Origin: Candidatus Peribacteria bacterium RIFCSPLOWO2_12_FULL_55_15
Lineage (GTDB): Bacteria > Patescibacteriota > Gracilibacteria > Peribacterales > Peribacteraceae
NCBI GenBank assembly: GCA_001789045.1
Contig: MFYG01000009.1
Span: forward strand, 1-34,519
Direction: 5' to 3'
Length of the DNA: 34,519 bases
Made by a program: the position numbers and the translations under genes. Every line of letters begins with the position of its first letter. Within the stretch, counting starts at the first letter, position 1. Under the pieces are notes generated by a model. That model was not told the DNA's origin. It worked only from the letters and a program-made list of their open reading frames with translations, and ran no database searches. This document shows, piece by piece, positions 7,130 to 15,254 of this stretch.

Positions 7130-8317
7130 TTACAAGCGGGTGAACAGTATGGACGTGGCTCCACGCTGGAGCCTGCCCGTGACAGTTCCTCCGCTTTTTC
7201 CACTCCTCCACACTTCGGGGTCGCTGGGGATGATCATGCGTGACGCTTCGTCCGCACGGAGGTGCGCCGCACCGTAGCCTCCTTTTCCCTGAAGGATCTC
7301 CTTCGTGAAGAAAACACCGTAGTAAGTTGAATGCGCTTTCGGAGCGCCGTTCACCCCTTCCCTACCCTTCAGTCGTCCTTCCTGGTTGAGTCCATGGCCC
7401 TTGGTCTGGAGGAAGATCGTGATTCTCCCCTCCTTTCCACTCGGGTCCTTGTACCGTTTCATCGCAGTGGCGTAGCCGCCTCCTTGGCATGCCACAGTGC
7501 TCACCGTGAAGGCGCAGTCCTGGTGGGCGTCGAAGAGCGCGAAGAGCTTCCCGGACGTGAGAACCGTATGGTATGTTTCACCCTCCTTTTTATAGGAGAA
7601 GTGGACACCACCTGAGTCCCCGTGACCAATGAGATTTATGTAGAAATCTCGAATTCCTTTCTTCTTCTGTGCCCGGACGTGCTTTTCGAGAATGGTTGCC
7701 GGGTCATCCGTTACGGGAATGTAACGGGCTGCCGCATCGGCGGCCACCTTGTAACCGCATGCAGCCAGCAGCTCCGGCCAGTATCGCATATCATCCACCA
7801 TCGAGGCGACGATGTGGTCATCGAAGGGGTTGGCATCGATGAGACCGATGTAGCCGATCGGACTGTCCTTCGGGAGATCGAACGTTTGCATCTGAGCGGC
7901 ATCCCTGCGCTCACTTCGGTATGACAGCATTGCATCGCGACATGCGGCAACCACTGTTGCCGGATGCATCCTCTTTATTATGACATTGAAGAGGTCATTC
8001 AGCTCACAGTAAGTTTGCATCCGCTTGTCCGGCTTTCCGTCTGCACCCTTCTTCCACAGAGCAAGATACTCCAGCCCGGGAGGAAGTCCTTCCGGGAATT
8101 GATCTTGGTAGAAGGGACTCTCGCTCACATACCACGTTTCTTCGCTGCCTCCCATATGTTGCAGGAGGAAAGCGTAGCGGTAGCCGTATTCCGGTTCCTT
8201 GAGCTTGAGGAAGGTGACGGTGTATCCCAGGACGGTTGCGCGTGTATCCGACAAATGGTCGAGCTTCTTCCTCCGTTCCTTCGAGAGGAACACGCTCCCG
8301 TCGATGAAGGCGCTCAA
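7130..8317 (-). CDS. Caspase-like (clan CD) cysteine peptidase, body
   Basis: About 395 residues. The fold call rests on two motifs: IGHGDSGGVHFSY, with the catalytic His near residue 232, and FTVSTVACQGGG, with the catalytic Cys near 277, the spacing and context of clan CD peptidases (caspase, legumain, clostripain). I cannot name the subfamily or substrate. The frame has only a TTG at 8317 near its 5' end. An overlapping frame (8314-8433) holds a strong Shine-Dalgarno site and a clear signal peptide, and one extra base in the run of five A at 8348-8352 would join the two into a secreted protein. So this is a frameshifted gene, a programmed frameshift, or a sequence error. It ends in a strong terminator and interrupts the usual adk-map pair. 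Confidence 0.6.
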   Translation of the reverse strand: MSAFIDGSVFLSKERRKKLDHLSDTRATVLGYTVTFLKLKEPEYGYRYAFLLQHMGGSEETWYVSESPFYQDQFPEGLPPGLEYLALWKKGADGKPDKRMQTYCELNDLFNVIIKRMHPATVVAACRDAMLSYRSERRDAAQMQTFDLPKDSPIGYIGLIDANPFDDHIVASMVDDMRYWPELLAACGYKVAADAAARYIPVTDDPATILEKHVRAQKKKGIRDFYINLIGHGDSGGVHFSYKKEGETYHTVLTSGKLFALFDAHQDCAFTVSTVACQGGGYATAMKRYKDPSGKEGRITIFLQTKGHGLNQEGRLKGREGVNGAPKAHSTYYGVFFTKEILQGKGGYGAAHLRADEASRMIIPSDPEVWRSGKSGGTVTGRLQRGATSILFTRL

Positions 8318-8433
8318 AGGGGAGGATTGAGAGGAATCTCCGCAGTCTTTTTCTCCTGCCCCTGCACCGGAAATGCGAGGAAGAGGAGGCCGATGACTGC
8401 CGTCGTGCGAACAATTTTTCTCGTCCAGGACAT
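8314..8433 (-). CDS. Signal-peptide segment, out of frame with the clan CD peptidase
   Basis: The ATG at 8433 has a good Shine-Dalgarno site (GGGAGG about 5 bases upstream). The peptide starts MSWTRKIVRTTAVIGLLFLA, a basic end and hydrophobic core, then FPVQGQEKK, with plausible signal-peptidase cleavage after VQG. The frame stops at 8314-8316, exactly where the TTG-started body frame begins. A minus-one shift near GAG AAA AAG would continue as KKDCGDSSQSSPLSAF into the peptidase body. It is best read as the 5' part of that gene. Confidence 0.6.
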   Translation of the reverse strand: MSWTRKIVRTTAVIGLLFLAFPVQGQEKKTAEIPLNPPL

Positions 8434-8481
8434 GATGTCCTCCCTTTCGTTACGTAATTGCCGTTCCTGCCAAAGAACATG

Positions 8482-8512
8482 CCATGTCACCGTGACATGG
8501 AGGGGTATTGTA
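8482..8512 (-). promoter_or_regulatory. Perfect palindrome and -10 upstream of the clan CD peptidase
   Basis: CCATGTCAC-C-GTGACATGG (8482-8500) is a 19-base perfect inverted repeat. Just upstream on the minus strand lies TACAAT (8507-8512), with TTGTAG 16 bases further (8529-8534) as a weak -35, so transcription would begin at the palindrome. It looks like an operator; the lack of a T run argues against a terminator for adk. Confidence 0.5.
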
Positions 8513-8540
8513 CTCTCGTACAAGACTTCTACAAGGGACT

Positions 8541-9119
8541 TTATGTGAATCCATCCTCCCTCTCCATAGCCTTTTTCATCCGCCCATACACCTCCCAAAC
8601 CGTCCCGCTGCCGTTGACGTCTTCCAGCTTCCTCTGCCGGCGGTATTCGTCGATTACTGGGAGCGTTTTCTCACGAAAAATCTGCATGCGTCGCCGAATG
8701 TAGGACTCATCCGAATCATCCACGCGCCCCTCCACCTTCGCGCGGCCGAGGATGCGCTGCAAGGCCTCTTCCTCCGGAAGGAGGATATGCAGGCAGCGGA
8801 ACGGTCTGCCCACGTCCGCCATCATCGCATCAAATGCCTGCATTTGCTCCCTGTCGCGCGGAATGCCGTCAAAGAGAATTTTTTGGGTCTTAGGCTTAGC
8901 AAGAATCGCCTCCTTCGTCACCTGCATGACGAGAGACAGTGGGACGAGGTTCCCTTTATCCATGTAGGACGCCGCGATTTTCCCAAGATCGCTCCCGGAC
9001 GCGATGATTCTCCGAAGTTCCGCCCCCGTTTCGAAAATGTCGTACCCGAACTCCGCGGCGATCTTCCGCGCTTGCGTGCCTTTGCCGGAGCCTTGGATAC
9101 CAAAGAGAACGATATCCAT
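8541..9119 (-). CDS. adk: Adenylate kinase
   Basis: Balances AMP, ADP and ATP. The P-loop GIQGSGKGTQARK is at residues 7-19, followed by the AMP-binding region (ETGAELRRIIASGSDLG), FDGIPRDREQMQAF and the arginine-rich DSDESYIRRRMQIF segment. The insert between GRAKVEGRVDD and the arginines is the short LID form without a zinc cluster. I chose ATG 9119 (MDIVLFGIQGSGKG), 192 residues; the upstream frame to 9236 would run through the promoter region of the divergent protease. It normally follows secY, but here a plus-strand gene separates them, so it needs its own promoter. Confidence 0.92.
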   Translation of the reverse strand: MDIVLFGIQGSGKGTQARKIAAEFGYDIFETGAELRRIIASGSDLGKIAASYMDKGNLVPLSLVMQVTKEAILAKPKTQKILFDGIPRDREQMQAFDAMMADVGRPFRCLHILLPEEEALQRILGRAKVEGRVDDSDESYIRRRMQIFREKTLPVIDEYRRQRKLEDVNGSGTVWEVYGRMKKAMEREDGFT

Positions 9120-9188
9120 ATATCTTCGCAACAAACGCTGAATGGGGGCAATAAAAAAAAACCGCGAGTGGATCGTACAATAAAAACC

Positions 9189-11555
9189 ATGCTTGTTCAA
9201 TGCGCAGGCGTGAGAGCTGTCCGTGCGCTGCGGCATCGCCTGTCCACTGCTGGTGGCTGTCTTCTTCTCGCAGCTACTGTCGCAGCTACTGTGGGTTTTG
9301 CTGCTCTACTCGTGTACAAAGGAACATCGACGTGGCCGTACGCGGAGCTCTCGGGTGTCGAGAGACAAAGAAAAATGAATGTGAGACAGAGGAGGTACGG
9401 TAGTGATAGTACGAAAGATGCCTCCGCTTTCGTCCCCGGTGAAGTCATTGTAAAATTCCGGAATGCCGCGGATGCGGAGGGAACAATGGAGGCATTGGTG
9501 GAAACGCAGGCCGCAGTGCCGCGTGCCCATGTTCCGATAACGAATCGCCTCAAGAACACCCTCCGCCATCACAGGGCGAAAATAGGGAAAAAAGTGTTCG
9601 CAACAACGGACAGGAGAACAATGGGGAAAAGTAGGCAGAAGGGGCGTGCTCCGAGTGCCGCAGTGGATGCAACAGAGGAAGAGACTTTAGCAAAATTCGT
9701 GAAAATCGAGGTGGAGGAAAAAACCGCGGAGGCCACTCTCGATTTCATCAAGGCACTCCAAGCGCTTCCGGAAGTCGATGTAGCGGAGCCTAATTATCTC
9801 GCACAGACATTCCTCTTCCCGAACGATTCCTATTACGACGGTGCCTGGGGACAACCGTTTCGGGATCTGTGGGGATTACAGAATATCCAAGCGGCACCAG
9901 CATGGGATCTCTCACAGGGAAACGGAATTGTCGTCGCAGTCACGGATACCGGCATCGATTCTACCCACGATGACATCACTGCGAACATGTGGGAAAATCC
10001 AGGGGAGGCTGGGAAGTGCACGAATGGCGTTGACGATGATAACAATGGATACGTTGATGATTGTGGAGGGTGGGACTTCCACAACGGCGACAATAATCCC
10101 ATGGATGGTTTTGGGCACGGGACACACGTTGCAGGAACCATCGCAGCGATTGGTAACAACGCCAAAGGCATCGTCGGAGTCTCCCCCATGGCAAAGGTGA
10201 TGGCAATCAAAGGGTTGGGGGACGACGGGAGGGGAGTTATCGACCGGCTCGCGCAGGCAATTGTGTATGCAGCCAATAATGGGGCAATGGTAATCAACGC
10301 CAGCTGGGGCTGCCGCTGCCCCGCTTCGCAGGTTCTCCGGGATGCCGTTGACTACGCCCACGATGTGAAGGACGTCGTGTTCGTCGCTGCGGCGGGGAAT
10401 AGCAATGCAGACGTTGGCACTCCGGAGAATGGGTTTGCCCCTGCCAGCCTCCCAGCCGTCATCACCGTTGCCGCCTCCGATCACCTCGACCAGAAAGCAT
10501 CCTTCTCCAATTACGGGAACAAAATTGATGTTACGGCACCCGGCGGTGGTGACACCGACCCTACGGATGGGTATCAACCGTACCGTTCCATCCTCTCGCT
10601 CAAGTCCTCCCTGGCCAACAGCGGCATGACGGGGAATGGCCAGCTCGTGGTCGGGAGGATATACCTGCGTCAGGCGGGAACGAGTATGGCAGCCCCGCAT
10701 GTTGCGGGCGTTGCTGCTCTCGTCCGCGCTCTTCACCCAGAGTTCTCCGCCGAGCAGGTCCGTAGCGCGATCCGTCTGGGAGCCGACGATGTCGGGCCTC
10801 CGGGGTTTGATGTGGATTCGGGGTACGGGCGAGTGAATGCTCTCCGAGCTCTGCGTTCCACTCCCCTCCCATCTTCCAGTTTGTCTTCCAGTTCCTCACC
10901 CTCTGCCTCCGGCTCCTCGCTTTCTTCCCGCGCATCCTCCGCATCAGGTTCCTCGCTCTCATCGCTTATGCTCTCTTCCTCGGCCTTATCGCCCCCCTCA
11001 AGTCCGACATCATCCGCTTCAAGCTCACTCGCCAGTTCGCCCGGTTCCTCCATAGCTTCCCTCTTTTCTTCGCGAACATTCTCTTCCACAGGCGCTTCGC
11101 TTTCCTCTGTTGGTCCAGCTTCATCCGCAGTGAGTTCCATTGCGGCCTCCAGTTCTCCCTCAAGCGTGCTTTCGGGATGCACCGATACGGATGGAGGGAA
11201 TGTTTCTGCCGTGAAAGGTTTGGTATCAGGACCGAATTTCTATCAGGAAGATTACTGCAACAACTCTCTCATCCTCCAGGAATATTACTGCATGGGAGAT
11301 AGGTCTATGGGTGCCGGGTATCGCTGCCAGTGCAGCAATGGCGCCTGCGTTGGTCCTCTCCCGGCCGATTGTGTGGACTCCGACGGTGGGAACAACACTG
11401 CCGTGCAGGGAACAGTGGAGACCACTGGAGGCACGGTGAGGACGGACTTCTGCTACGCAGCAGGGACACTCGTTGAGTATGCCTGTGCGGGCGACCGGTA
11501 TTCGGAGACGCTCGTACCGTGCGTTTGTACGAATGGCGCCTGCCCTCCTCCTTGA
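9189..11555 (+). CDS. Subtilisin-family (S8) surface protease with Ser-rich linker and two Cys-rich repeats
   Basis: Secreted or anchored serine protease, 788 residues. Residues about 10-43 are basic then hydrophobic, a signal peptide or anchor. Residues about 75-205 look like an inhibitor-I9-type propeptide (FVPGEVIVKFR, then LPEVDVAEPNYLAQ). The S8 catalytic domain has Asp253 (AVTDTGID), His310 (FGHGTHVAGT) and Ser499 (AGTSMAAPHVAG). A Ser/Pro/Ala-rich linker spans about 556-660. Two related modules follow (664-727 and 728-788), each with C-x-D-x-DGGN, a central YC or FC, YxCxGDR and a CxCxNGAC end. The long frame upstream to 8508 is antisense to adk and is not part of the gene. There is no ribosome-binding site; TACAAT ends 7 bases before the ATG. 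The gene stands between secY and adk on the opposite strand, an unusual place. Confidence 0.88.
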   Translation: MLVQCAGVRAVRALRHRLSTAGGCLLLAATVAATVGFAALLVYKGTSTWPYAELSGVERQRKMNVRQRRYGSDSTKDASAFVPGEVIVKFRNAADAEGTMEALVETQAAVPRAHVPITNRLKNTLRHHRAKIGKKVFATTDRRTMGKSRQKGRAPSAAVDATEEETLAKFVKIEVEEKTAEATLDFIKALQALPEVDVAEPNYLAQTFLFPNDSYYDGAWGQPFRDLWGLQNIQAAPAWDLSQGNGIVVAVTDTGIDSTHDDITANMWENPGEAGKCTNGVDDDNNGYVDDCGGWDFHNGDNNPMDGFGHGTHVAGTIAAIGNNAKGIVGVSPMAKVMAIKGLGDDGRGVIDRLAQAIVYAANNGAMVINASWGCRCPASQVLRDAVDYAHDVKDVVFVAAAGNSNADVGTPENGFAPASLPAVITVAASDHLDQKASFSNYGNKIDVTAPGGGDTDPTDGYQPYRSILSLKSSLANSGMTGNGQLVVGRIYLRQAGTSMAAPHVAGVAALVRALHPEFSAEQVRSAIRLGADDVGPPGFDVDSGYGRVNALRALRSTPLPSSSLSSSSSPSASGSSLSSRASSASGSSLSSLMLSSSALSPPSSPTSSASSSLASSPGSSIASLFSSRTFSSTGASLSSVGPASSAVSSIAASSSPSSVLSGCTDTDGGNVSAVKGLVSGPNFYQEDYCNNSLILQEYYCMGDRSMGAGYRCQCSNGACVGPLPADCVDSDGGNNTAVQGTVETTGGTVRTDFCYAAGTLVEYACAGDRYSETLVPCVCTNGACPPP

Positions 11556-11568
11556 GCCTTTCCACGGT

Positions 11569-11590
11569 GAAAAACTCATACGAGTTTTTC
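11569..11590. terminator. Shared hairpin between the S8 protease and secY
   Basis: GAAAAACTC (11569-11577) and its complement (11582-11590) enclose four bases. A-rich and T-rich arm ends make it terminator-like on both strands, which suits the convergent protease and secY. It overlaps the secY stop codon. The GC core is only three pairs, so strength is uncertain. Confidence 0.5.
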
Positions 11591-12856
11591 ATAGTCATGC
11601 GCCAGCATCTGCGCATTGACCTGCCGGATGAGATCCATGACGACTCCGACTATGATGATCATTCCTGAGCCCGAGATGAGAAGATCGGAACTACTCAGTG
11701 TCGAGTAGCGCGTGAAGAGGAGGGGGATAATGGCAATAGTCGCAAGGAATGTCCCTCCCCAGAGATTCAGGCGATTACTCGTTTTCGCAATAATTGCTGC
11801 GGTCTGGGTTCCTGGGCGTATCCCTGGAATGAACCCTCCTCGCTTCTGAATGCTCTCCGCAAGCTGGTCCGGCCGGAATGTGACGGACACGAAGAAAAAT
11901 GTAAAAAGAACAACGAGCGCGAAATAGCAACCAAGATATACGAAACTGGGACTCGATGAATTGAGATGGGTGCTGATGAAACGCGCTACTCCCTGAAAAT
12001 TCGGCGCGGTCGCCATGAACTGCGCGAATATCTGCGGTATGGTGATGAGGGACACCGCAAAAATGATTGGAATCATTCCCGCCTGGTTCAAGCGGATGGG
12101 AAGATTCCCCTGCACGCCTCGACCAGCCCCCTGATTCGCGTAGGTAATGGGAAGAAGTCGCTGGGCGTCGGTAAAGAGCACAATCGCAATCAGAAGAGCT
12201 ATGGAGAGTATTGCAAAAAAGATGAATGGTTCAATCTTTCCGCCGCCAGAGAAGAACACGGCACCCAAGCTCGATGGGAACTCTGAAACAATCCCCACGA
12301 ATATGATGAGAGAAATGCCATTACTTATCCCTTTCTCCGTTATCATCTCTCCCAACCACATAAGGAAGAGGGCCCCCGCCGTCACAGAGAGCATGGGGAA
12401 AAGAACACCGGGAAATGTTGTATCAACGAGGTCCACACCACCTCGACTGAGAAGCAGCAGAAACCCGTAGCTCTGAAGAAAGGCGAGCGGGAGCGTGAGA
12501 TAGCGCATGTACCGGTTTAATTGCTGCTGCCCCTGCATTCCCTCCTCCTTTGCGAGAGACTCGAGCTTCGGAAAAATGACCGTACAGAGCTGGATGATGA
12601 TCGATGCATTGATGTACGGCCCAAGTCCCAAGAGCACCACGGAGAAATTATCGATATTTCCTCCTGTTAGCGCGGTGAATACGCCGAGAACACCACTGCT
12701 CTGCCGGGACTCCAGGAATTGCTGTAATGCGAAAGGATCCGCACCAGGAATAGTGATGTGCGCGACAATGCGGTAGATGATGAGAAGGACCACCGACCAG
12801 AGGATGCGTCGCCTCAAGCCCTCGGAATGCCAGATTTGGTGTAGATAGGAAAACAT
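11576..12856 (-). CDS. secY: Protein translocase subunit SecY
   Basis: Central channel of the Sec translocon, 426 residues with about ten hydrophobic helices. Recognised from FSYLHQIWHSEGLRRRILW, the GLGPYINASIIIQL segment, KLESLAKEEG, MWLGEMITEKGISNGISLII, and the cytoplasmic loop QKRGGFIPGIRPG. It lies after rplO in the spc operon. The leader consists of a tandem 7-base repeat, without a Shine-Dalgarno site, and the rplO stop codon is inside that repeat. At its 3' end it converges on the S8 protease gene. Confidence 0.97.
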   Translation of the reverse strand: MFSYLHQIWHSEGLRRRILWSVVLLIIYRIVAHITIPGADPFALQQFLESRQSSGVLGVFTALTGGNIDNFSVVLLGLGPYINASIIIQLCTVIFPKLESLAKEEGMQGQQQLNRYMRYLTLPLAFLQSYGFLLLLSRGGVDLVDTTFPGVLFPMLSVTAGALFLMWLGEMITEKGISNGISLIIFVGIVSEFPSSLGAVFFSGGGKIEPFIFFAILSIALLIAIVLFTDAQRLLPITYANQGAGRGVQGNLPIRLNQAGMIPIIFAVSLITIPQIFAQFMATAPNFQGVARFISTHLNSSSPSFVYLGCYFALVVLFTFFFVSVTFRPDQLAESIQKRGGFIPGIRPGTQTAAIIAKTSNRLNLWGGTFLATIAIIPLLFTRYSTLSSSDLLISGSGMIIIVGVVMDLIRQVNAQMLAHDYEKLV

Positions 12857-12858
12857 GG

Positions 12859-12886
12859 AGTAGCTTTTAGGTATTAGGTGTTAGAT
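12859..12886 (-). repeat. Heptamer tandem repeat in the secY leader
   Basis: Read on the minus strand: ATCTAAC, ACCTAAT, ACCTAAA, AGCTACT, then CC and the secY ATG. TAA occurs three times exactly seven bases apart; the last is the rplO stop codon, so the final residues of L15 (NLTPNT) are encoded by the repeat. Confidence 0.75.
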
Positions 12887-13331
12887 TTTGTCTTTTAATG
12901 AGATCAATCCTTCCTCCCACCTTCTCCACCGCTCTGCGGGCACTCTTCGATGCCGAATGAACGGTGAGCGTGAGTTTTTTCGTAAGTGTCCCCTTTCCAA
13001 GAAGCTTCACCGGATGAGTGCCATGAATGAGCTTATGGCTGCGTAGAGTCTCGAGATTATAGGATCCTGCCTCCAGTCTCTGCTCGATGCGTTCCAGATT
13101 GAGCACTTGATAGACGATGCGGTGCGGGTTCCTAAACCCCCCAAGTTTCGGTTGGCGGCGGAGCAGCGGCGTCTGCCCTCCTTCAAAGCCAAAACGGCGT
13201 CCCTTCCCTGCGCGCGCATGCTGCCCCTTCGTCCCGCGCCCGGCGGTCTTCCCTCCACCCGCGCTTATCCCACGTCCAACGCGCTTGCGTCGCTGCCGCG
13301 CACCAGGTGATGGACGAAGTGTATGCAACAT
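12867..13331 (-). CDS. rplO: 50S ribosomal protein L15
   Basis: Large-subunit protein L15 (uL15), 154 residues. It has the family N-terminus LRPSPGARQRRKRVGRG with the glycine-rich stretch GKTAGRGTKGQHARAG, then FEGGQTPLLRRQPKLGGF and the C-terminal KLTLTVHSASKSARRAVEKVGG. ATG 13331, four bases after the rpsE stop, gives this N-terminus; the frame open to 13424 lies inside rpsE. L30, usually encoded between S5 and L15, is absent. The last codons run into the repeat that forms the secY leader. Confidence 0.95.
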   Translation of the reverse strand: MLHTLRPSPGARQRRKRVGRGISAGGGKTAGRGTKGQHARAGKGRRFGFEGGQTPLLRRQPKLGGFRNPHRIVYQVLNLERIEQRLEAGSYNLETLRSHKLIHGTHPVKLLGKGTLTKKLTLTVHSASKSARRAVEKVGGRIDLIKRQNLTPNT

Positions 13332-13335
13332 ACCA

Positions 13336-13857
13336 TTAGACCTTGGAAGGAGCAGATTCTTGCTTGGACACTCCTGCTGATGATGACCGCAGAATATGCA
13401 GTGCATGCATAACAGCCTGAGCATTCACGAGCTTGTTCGCCGTTCCAAAACGCTTACTGAGCACATCCCGTACTCCTGCATGCTCCAGAATGACACGAAC
13501 TGCGCCACCGGCAATAATTCCCGTCCCCTCGCATGCCGGGATCAATCGGATGCGCGCGGCTTTAAATTTCACATCAACATCATGAAAGAGTGTACCGCCT
13601 TTGAGAGGAACCTTCACCATGTTCTTCCGCGCATGGCGCGTTGCCTTTTTTACCGCCACCTGCACCTCGTTGGCTTTCCCTGTTCCCAGTCCCACTCGCC
13701 CCTTACGATCCCCCACCACCACGATGGCGCGGAATCGCATGCGGCGCCCCCCCTTCACCACACGCGTGACGCGATCCACGGATAGTGTGGTTTCCGCAAA
13801 CTCCGAGGGGTCCTTGCGTCGATCATGGTGCCGTCCAGGATGCGATGTCTTGGCCAT
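13336..13857 (-). CDS. rpsE: 30S ribosomal protein S5
   Basis: Small-subunit protein S5 (uS5), 173 residues, involved in accuracy and mRNA unwinding. The double-stranded RNA-binding part shows TRVVKGGRRMRFRAIVVVGD and GRVGLGTGKANEVQVAVKKA; the C-terminal domain shows PACEGTGIIAGGAVRVILEH and AGVRDVLSKRFG. The gene follows rplR, with a short A/T-rich leader of 14 bases. Confidence 0.96.
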   Translation of the reverse strand: MAKTSHPGRHHDRRKDPSEFAETTLSVDRVTRVVKGGRRMRFRAIVVVGDRKGRVGLGTGKANEVQVAVKKATRHARKNMVKVPLKGGTLFHDVDVKFKAARIRLIPACEGTGIIAGGAVRVILEHAGVRDVLSKRFGTANKLVNAQAVMHALHILRSSSAGVSKQESAPSKV

Positions 13858-13871
13858 AAAAAAATTGAAAA

Positions 13872-14216
13872 TTAAAATTGGATGCCCGCCTTCCGGGCGG
13901 CATCTGCGAGAGCTTTCACCTGACCGTGGTACTTATAGGCATTCCGATCGAAGACGACCCGTGTCACTCCTGCTGCAGTCACTTTTTCCGCAATGCGCTC
14001 ACCAAGAAGCGTTGCCCCTTTTACATTCGGGGACATCTTGCACTCCTTTGTGGACACTGCGGCAACTGTCCGCCGCGCATCATCATCAATAACCTGGACA
14101 TATATGTTACGGAGCGAGCAAAAAACACTCATCCGCGGCCTCAGAGCACTGCCCCGCACTTTCGTACGAATACGGCGCTTGCGCTGGAGCCGATTCTGGA
14201 GGAGGACACGACGCAT
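13872..14216 (-). CDS. rplR: 50S ribosomal protein L18
   Basis: Large-subunit protein L18 (uL18), 114 residues, which binds 5S rRNA. Typical segments are RKRRIRTKVRGSALRPRMSV, the YVQVIDDDARRTVAAVSTKE strand pair, LLGERIAEKVTAAGVTRVVF and DRNAYKYHGQVKALADAARK. I chose ATG 14216; a TTG at 14225 would add three residues. It sits between rplF and rpsE as usual. Confidence 0.95.
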   Translation of the reverse strand: MRRVLLQNRLQRKRRIRTKVRGSALRPRMSVFCSLRNIYVQVIDDDARRTVAAVSTKECKMSPNVKGATLLGERIAEKVTAAGVTRVVFDRNAYKYHGQVKALADAARKAGIQF

Positions 14217-14256
14217 GAATGACAACGTACAGTGAATGTGGAGATTCGCAAGCAGC

Positions 14257-14811
14257 CTATGATACCCCTGGAGACTTTGCGGCTGCAGACTTCCCTACTT
14301 TTCGTCGGACGATCTCTCCAACGTACCGGATTCCCTTTCCCTTATAAGGTTCTGGGGGCTGCACGGAACGTACGGATGCCGCAAACTGCCCTACAAGCCA
14401 TTTATCAATCCCACGGACAATGAGAATATTCTTATTCTTCTCTTCCTGTGTTATTTCCAAACCTTCCGGGATAGGAATATCAACAGGATGTGTAAAACCG
14501 ACATTGAGCCCAAGCGTTTGTCCCTTCATCTGTACTCGATATCCTACACCAATGATCTCGAGTCGCTTCTCATACCCGCTGGACACCCCTCGCACCATAT
14601 TCGCGACAATGGCGCGGGTGAGACCATGGAATGCGCTCTTACCTGCTTGCGCCTCAACACACACCACCTCTCCTTCCATCTTTAGAGTCACACCGACCGG
14701 AAGAGGAAAATGGAGAGTGCCTTTCGGCCCCGCGACCTTCACATCGCCATTTGTCACCAAAACGGTAACACCGGAAGGAATAGCCACAGGTTTTCGACCA
14801 ATACGGGACAT
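14257..14811 (-). CDS. rplF: 50S ribosomal protein L6
   Basis: Large-subunit protein L6 (uL6), 184 residues, near the GTPase centre. It begins MSRIGRKPVAIPSGVTV, has VKVAGPKGTLHF, IVANMVRGVSSGYEKRLEII and GVGYRVQMKGQTLGLNVGF, and ends with PPEPYKGKGIRYVGEIVRRK, the usual motif, plus about 12 extra residues. Its leader contains a 7-base tandem repeat and no Shine-Dalgarno site. Confidence 0.96.
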   Translation of the reverse strand: MSRIGRKPVAIPSGVTVLVTNGDVKVAGPKGTLHFPLPVGVTLKMEGEVVCVEAQAGKSAFHGLTRAIVANMVRGVSSGYEKRLEIIGVGYRVQMKGQTLGLNVGFTHPVDIPIPEGLEITQEEKNKNILIVRGIDKWLVGQFAASVRSVQPPEPYKGKGIRYVGEIVRRKVGKSAAAKSPGVS

Positions 14812-14820
14812 GGGCTTTCG

Positions 14821-14843
14821 GAATTAAGAATTAAGAATTAGGG
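14821..14843 (-). repeat. Heptamer tandem repeat in the rplF leader
   Basis: On the minus strand the unit TTAATTC or CTAATTC occurs three times in register, nine bases before the rplF ATG. The three TAA triplets are seven bases apart and so fall in all three frames. The same unit appears in the rpsC leader. Confidence 0.75.
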
Positions 14844-14863
14844 ACGAGGACTGTGGATCATTG

Positions 14864-15250
14864 TTATGAAATGGTGCAGAGAATCTCTCCTCCAATCTTC
14901 TTCTTCCGTGCTTCCTTGTCCGTCATCACCCCCTGGTTTGTTGTAAGAACAGCAATCCCGAAACCGCGGAGAATCGGCCGCATTTCCGCCACCTTTGCAT
15001 ACCACCGACGACCGGGCCGACTCACGCGCTTCAAGACAAGAATTTTCCCCGGCACAAATGTCACCTCGATCTCTCGCTTTGGATCCTCCCCACTCACCCA
15101 CACATCCCTTAGCCATCCTTCGCGCACCAGGAGCTCGCAGAGTTTTTGCTTGAGAAGAGACCACTGAGCCTGACAACCCAAACGCCGGGCGGCTTGGGCA
15201 TTGCGTATCCGGGTCAGCAGGTCGCCAATAGGGTCTGTTACGTACGTCAT
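14864..15250 (-). CDS. rpsH: 30S ribosomal protein S8
   Basis: Small-subunit assembly protein S8 (uS8), 128 residues, also a translational repressor of the spc operon in other bacteria. Seen are TDPIGDLLTRIRNAQAA, LKQKLCELLVREGWL, RVSRPGRRWYAKVAEM and the C-terminal GIAVLTTNQGVMTDKEARKK with GGEILC. It starts four bases after rpsN ends. Confidence 0.95.
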   Translation of the reverse strand: MTYVTDPIGDLLTRIRNAQAARRLGCQAQWSLLKQKLCELLVREGWLRDVWVSGEDPKREIEVTFVPGKILVLKRVSRPGRRWYAKVAEMRPILRGFGIAVLTTNQGVMTDKEARKKKIGGEILCTIS

Positions 15251-15254
15251 AGCA

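Noticed and set aside
8508-9188. Upstream 227 codons of the long plus-strand frame that continues into the S8 protease
   Set aside because: They are antisense to adk, and the signal-peptide-like segment starts at ATG 9189.
9841-10736. Open frames opposite the S8 catalytic domain
   Set aside because: Antisense shadows of a motif-complete protease.
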